NCBI RefSeq assembly: GCF_012927265.1
Contig: NZ_JABBGF010000001.1
Span: 1,858,502-1,922,501 of the forward strand
Reading direction: 5' to 3'
DNA from: Chryseobacterium cheonjiense
Lineage (GTDB): Bacteria; Bacteroidota; Bacteroidia; Flavobacteriales; Weeksellaceae
DNA: 64,000 bases
Shown: piece by piece, positions 61,213 to 64,000 of the stretch
Position numbering within the stretch: position 1 is the first letter of the stretch
How the letters are laid out: the number at the start of each line of letters is the position of its first letter
Position numbers and translations under genes: made by a program
Notes under the pieces: model-generated
Databases searched by the model: none
What the model was told of the DNA's origin: nothing
What the model saw: the letters and a program-made list of their open reading frames with translations, nothing else

Positions 61213-62334
61213 ATGAGATTTGAACTCCGTACCGAAGAGCATGATGAAAGAAATATCTACATTACCGGAAACTTCAACAGCTGGAACCCAAAGGATGAAC
61301 AGTACAAGCTCCATCAGACAGATCCCCGAACCTATTGTATAGAAATCGGTGATGAGTTATTGCCTGATTTTATTGAGTATAAATTTACAAAAGGCGGATG
61401 GGAAAATGTGGAGCTAGATCAATATGGAAATATTACGTCCAACAGAAAGATCAGTAAATCCGAAGCTGAAACTTCGGATATGGTAAAAAAATGGAGACTC
61501 AATTGGGGACCATTCAAAAAAGAATTTTTCCCTATTGCAGAAGTTATTTCCGAAGCATTTTATATTCCACAGCTGGAACGCCACCGTAAAATCTGGGCCC
61601 TTCTGCCCTACGATTATTATATTTCTGATAAAAATTACCCGGTTCTTTATCTTCAGGATGCCCAGAATCTTTTTAATGAAGGAAGCGACTACGGAAACTG
61701 GGAGATCGACAAAAAGCTGTCCCTGCTGACGGAATACGGACGCGGTGATATTATCATCATTGCTATTGAACACGGAAGCGAAGACCGGATAAAGGAGTAT
61801 ATTTTTGATAATGATCATGTAGCAAACGGCTCAGAAGGCAAGAAATACATCCGTTTCATCACCGATACGCTCAAACCGTTTGTTGACGAAAACTACCGTA
61901 CTAAAAAAGACCGGGACAATACCGGAATTGGTGGAAGCTCACTGGGAGCTCTGATCAGTATTTATAGCGGCTTTCTTTATCCTGAAGTATACTCCAAACT
62001 GCTTATTTTTTCACCATCATTATGGGTTGAGCCCAACAACAATTTCCCGATGATGAATTTCAGAACTCCCTTCACCATGAAAATTTATTTATACGGCGGC
62101 GGTCAGGAGGGTTCTAAAATGGTAAAAAGAATTCATGTTTTCGAAGAATATCTGAAGCAGTGGGAAAAGAAAAATCTTTTTGATTTTGAATTCAGAACAA
62201 GTATTAATCCGGAAGGCACCCACAGTGAATTTTACTGGTCTCAGGAATTCCCCAGAGCTATCGAATGGCTGTATTACAACAGCAAAGAAAACCCCGCAGA
62301 AGTAAAGCCTCAGCAAAACAGTATTAAAAATTAA
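61213..62334 (+). CDS. CBM48-containing alpha/beta-hydrolase (esterase-like)
   Basis: 373 residues. The first ~85 form a CBM48/isoamylase-N domain (IYITGNFNSWNPKDEQYKLHQ), matching the same element in glgB. The rest is an esterase D-type alpha/beta hydrolase: YYISDKNYPVLYLQDAQNLFNEG, the nucleophile elbow GGSSLG near 240 and IFSPSLWV near 263, with an acid and a His further on (EGTHSEFYW). No signal peptide. The divergent position and shared starch-binding module suggest an esterase that acts on or near glycogen, but the substrate is unknown. An out-of-frame ATG lies 4 nt upstream of the true start. Confidence 0.85.
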   Translation: MRFELRTEEHDERNIYITGNFNSWNPKDEQYKLHQTDPRTYCIEIGDELLPDFIEYKFTKGGWENVELDQYGNITSNRKISKSEAETSDMVKKWRLNWGPFKKEFFPIAEVISEAFYIPQLERHRKIWALLPYDYYISDKNYPVLYLQDAQNLFNEGSDYGNWEIDKKLSLLTEYGRGDIIIIAIEHGSEDRIKEYIFDNDHVANGSEGKKYIRFITDTLKPFVDENYRTKKDRDNTGIGGSSLGALISIYSGFLYPEVYSKLLIFSPSLWVEPNNNFPMMNFRTPFTMKIYLYGGGQEGSKMVKRIHVFEEYLKQWEKKNLFDFEFRTSINPEGTHSEFYWSQEFPRAIEWLYYNSKENPAEVKPQQNSIKN

Positions 62335-62337
62335 ATT

Positions 62338-63753
62338 ATGAAATTAATCAATAAAAAAATAAAAAGTTACACCCAGATATTTCATCTTTTTACAGAAGAA
62401 GAATGGTCAAGAACCTCTAAAAATTTAAATAAAAATATTGCCGCTTTTTTCACAGGAAAGAAGCATGAAGTTTTCATCAATGTTCAGGATGAAGGAATCG
62501 CTTATTTTATCGGTTTAGGCAAGGCAGATTCTCCTGTATTTGAAATGCAGCAGGTTGCTGTTAAATTTTCACAAACCTACAAAGAAAAACTCTCGGCGGT
62601 TCCTACTCTTATTGTTGGAGATTTTATGGTAGAAAAGCAGTTTGAAGAATTTATAAAAGGGCTTCTTCTGGGGACTTATAATTATCCGTTTGAGAAAACC
62701 CACGCTTTCTGGAACCCGAAATTTGAGCTTCATTTCGAAAATTTAAGCCAGAAAAGGCTTGATATGATCAGCCACAAATCGGAAGCATTGAGCAACGCGC
62801 AGACTGCTTGTCAGGAATGGCTCAATAAACCTGCAAATCTTAAAAAACCTGAAACATTTGGCACATATTTAAAAAATATATCTAAAAAATACAACCTTAA
62901 ATATACTTCATTCAACAGGAAAAAATGTGAGGAGCTGGGACTGGGTGCTTATCTTTCCGTAAATCAGGGCAGCTCTTACGATGCAGCATTTACGATTCTT
63001 GAATATAAGACCACTGTTAAAAACGCCAAAACATTCGGTCTTGTGGGGAAATGCGTTCTTTTTGACACTGGCGGAATTTCCCTGAAAAATCCGGACAACA
63101 TGCATTATATGAAGTCGGATATGGGCGGCGCTACAGCGGTTTTGGGAGCCTTAATTTATGCCGCAGAATTGCAGCTCCCTGTGAATATTATTACTGTTCT
63201 TCCCATAACGGACAACGCAATTTCGGAAAATGCCTTCCTGCCGAGCGACGTTATTACGGCCTACAACGGAAAAACCATAGAGGTACTGAATACCGATGCA
63301 GAAGGAAGAATGATTCTCGCAGACGGACTTTCTTATCTTGCTAAAAATTACAAAACAGATATTCTTATTGATCTTGCTACATTAACAGGCAGTTCCGTAA
63401 GAATGTTCGGCGATACCTGCGGAGCGATGTTTTCCAATAACGAAGAGCTGAAAAACCTGCTGATAAAAACGGGTGACAGCACGAACCAGCGGTTATGGAA
63501 TCTTCCGCTATGGGATATCTGGAAAGATGATATCCGTTCTGATGTTGCCGATCTCAAAAATATATCCATGAAACCTATCGGAGACTGTATTGTTGCAGCA
63601 AAATTCCTGGAGCAGTTCATTGAAAATCACCCGAGATGGGCACATCTTGATATTGCTGGTGTAGCTTTTGGAAATGTTGGATACGCTAAAGAGAAAGCCG
63701 CTACCGGTTTTGGAGTACAATTATTGTCAGATTTAATCGAAAATTATCATTAA
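62338..63753 (+). CDS. Leucyl aminopeptidase family protein (M17)
   Basis: 471 residues. All M17 metal ligands and catalytic residues are in place: Lys238 and Asp243 (GLVGKCVLFDTGG), Lys250, Asp261 (MKSDMGG), Asp320 and Glu322 (NTDAEGR) and Arg324. The N-terminal domain is divergent and slightly short. Cleaves N-terminal residues from peptides, with a dinuclear zinc or manganese site. It begins 3 nt after the esterase gene, so co-transcribed, although no functional link is obvious. Confidence 0.92.
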   Translation: MKLINKKIKSYTQIFHLFTEEEWSRTSKNLNKNIAAFFTGKKHEVFINVQDEGIAYFIGLGKADSPVFEMQQVAVKFSQTYKEKLSAVPTLIVGDFMVEKQFEEFIKGLLLGTYNYPFEKTHAFWNPKFELHFENLSQKRLDMISHKSEALSNAQTACQEWLNKPANLKKPETFGTYLKNISKKYNLKYTSFNRKKCEELGLGAYLSVNQGSSYDAAFTILEYKTTVKNAKTFGLVGKCVLFDTGGISLKNPDNMHYMKSDMGGATAVLGALIYAAELQLPVNIITVLPITDNAISENAFLPSDVITAYNGKTIEVLNTDAEGRMILADGLSYLAKNYKTDILIDLATLTGSSVRMFGDTCGAMFSNNEELKNLLIKTGDSTNQRLWNLPLWDIWKDDIRSDVADLKNISMKPIGDCIVAAKFLEQFIENHPRWAHLDIAGVAFGNVGYAKEKAATGFGVQLLSDLIENYH

Positions 63754-63856
63754 AAATTAGTTTATTACAAAAATTCTCTGTATAATTGAAACAGTATTTT
63801 CAAAAGTGTATTTTATTTTAAGTTTTAGTAGTAAATAAACAAATAAAAACATCATT

Positions 63857-63864
63857 TATTTTTG
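63857..63864 (+). promoter_or_regulatory. -7 promoter element of the last gene
   Basis: TATTTTTG, 30 nt before the ATG at 63894. Confidence 0.55.
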
Positions 63865-63893
63865 AAAATTCATCAAAAACTTAAAAACATTAT

Positions 63894-64000
63894 ATGGAGA
63901 AGAAAACAATAGTATGTATTTCGTGCTATTACAAGGGGTATGACTTCATGGATGAGATGAAAAACCTCGGTAATAATATCATTTTGGTAACCTCGGAAAA
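63894..64000 (+). CDS. Start of a gene, possibly ATP-grasp (cut by window edge)
   Basis: Thirty-five N-terminal residues are visible (MEKKTIVCISCYYKGYDFMDEM, then KNLGNNIILVTSE). A short beta-alpha-beta start followed by a strand is what N-terminal ATP-grasp or related carboxylate-amine ligase domains look like, but so few residues cannot settle it. It has its own -7 element and is on the same strand as the aminopeptidase gene, 140 nt away. Treat the family as a guess. Confidence 0.5.
   Translation, partial: MEKKTIVCISCYYKGYDFMDEMKNLGNNIILVTSE

Noticed and set aside
1..64000. CRISPR arrays, tRNA or rRNA genes, insertion sequences
   Set aside because: No regular spaced repeats, no cloverleaf-type sequences and no transposase-like products were recognised on either strand by reading.

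Overview
The window comes from an AT-rich flavobacterial chromosome, most likely a Chryseobacterium-like member of the Weeksellaceae. The phylum evidence is direct. Secreted proteins end in type IX secretion (T9SS) type A sorting domains, many starts are preceded by the Bacteroidota -7 element TAnnTTTG, Shine-Dalgarno sequences are largely absent, and a sigma-70-type ECF regulator is present. The genus is inferred from overall gene content and style. No tRNA, rRNA, CRISPR array, transposase or prophage gene was found. Nearly all of the window is housekeeping sequence.

Layout, 1-17 kb, all minus strand: a truncated mevalonate kinase-like GHMP kinase, a secreted M12B-like zinc protease, a UMF1-type transporter, thiolase with a small GldL-like membrane protein, an ECF sigma / anti-sigma / outer-membrane protein cassette, a bifunctional nuclease with a nucleoside permease, electron transfer flavoprotein (etfB, etfA), a short-chain dehydrogenase, a T9SS cargo protein and an M20 dipeptidase. 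17-26 kb, minus: a small lipoprotein, a THUMP-like methyltransferase abutting a GxxExxY cassette flanked by 19-bp inverted repeats, DinB, the methylmalonyl-CoA mutase small subunit, an FtsB/DivIC-like protein with uridine kinase, an M36-like secreted protease, and a CorC-type CBS protein with clpS.

25.7-31.8 kb is the ATP synthase operon (DUF6168-like, atpB, E, F, H, A, G). It lacks atpD and atpC, as is usual in this phylum, and carries an unrelated secreted-protein gene between atpH and atpA. 32-34 kb holds ffh and a TM2 protein. 34-38.3 kb is a tandem array of six small outer-membrane beta-barrel genes, one frameshifted by a 5-bp tandem duplication. 38.4-47 kb holds a PhoH-like ATPase, SAM hydrolase, a 2-oxoacid dehydrogenase E2, a ClC channel or transporter, rpsF-rpsR-rplI, an aldehyde dehydrogenase and a thioredoxin-like protein. 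47-50 kb is a plus-strand operon of a lipid A-type acyltransferase, a glycosyltransferase, a secreted protein and an exonuclease. 50-61 kb, minus: apaG, sucA-sucB, an SRPBCC protein and the glycogen operon glgB-glgA-glgC. A CBM48-esterase / M17 aminopeptidase pair and the start of a further gene diverge from it.

The most interesting signals are non-coding. Two ~110-base copies of a structured palindromic element lie on the same strand upstream of ffh and rpsF. Their hairpin stems differ by compensating changes, which suggests a conserved RNA, possibly Flavo-1-like. Several operons carry inverted repeats between co-transcribed genes, including a 12-bp stem just after atpE. An 18-bp perfect palindrome lies upstream of etfB. 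The GxxExxY gene looks like a small inserted cassette that now supplies the GTG start of its neighbour.
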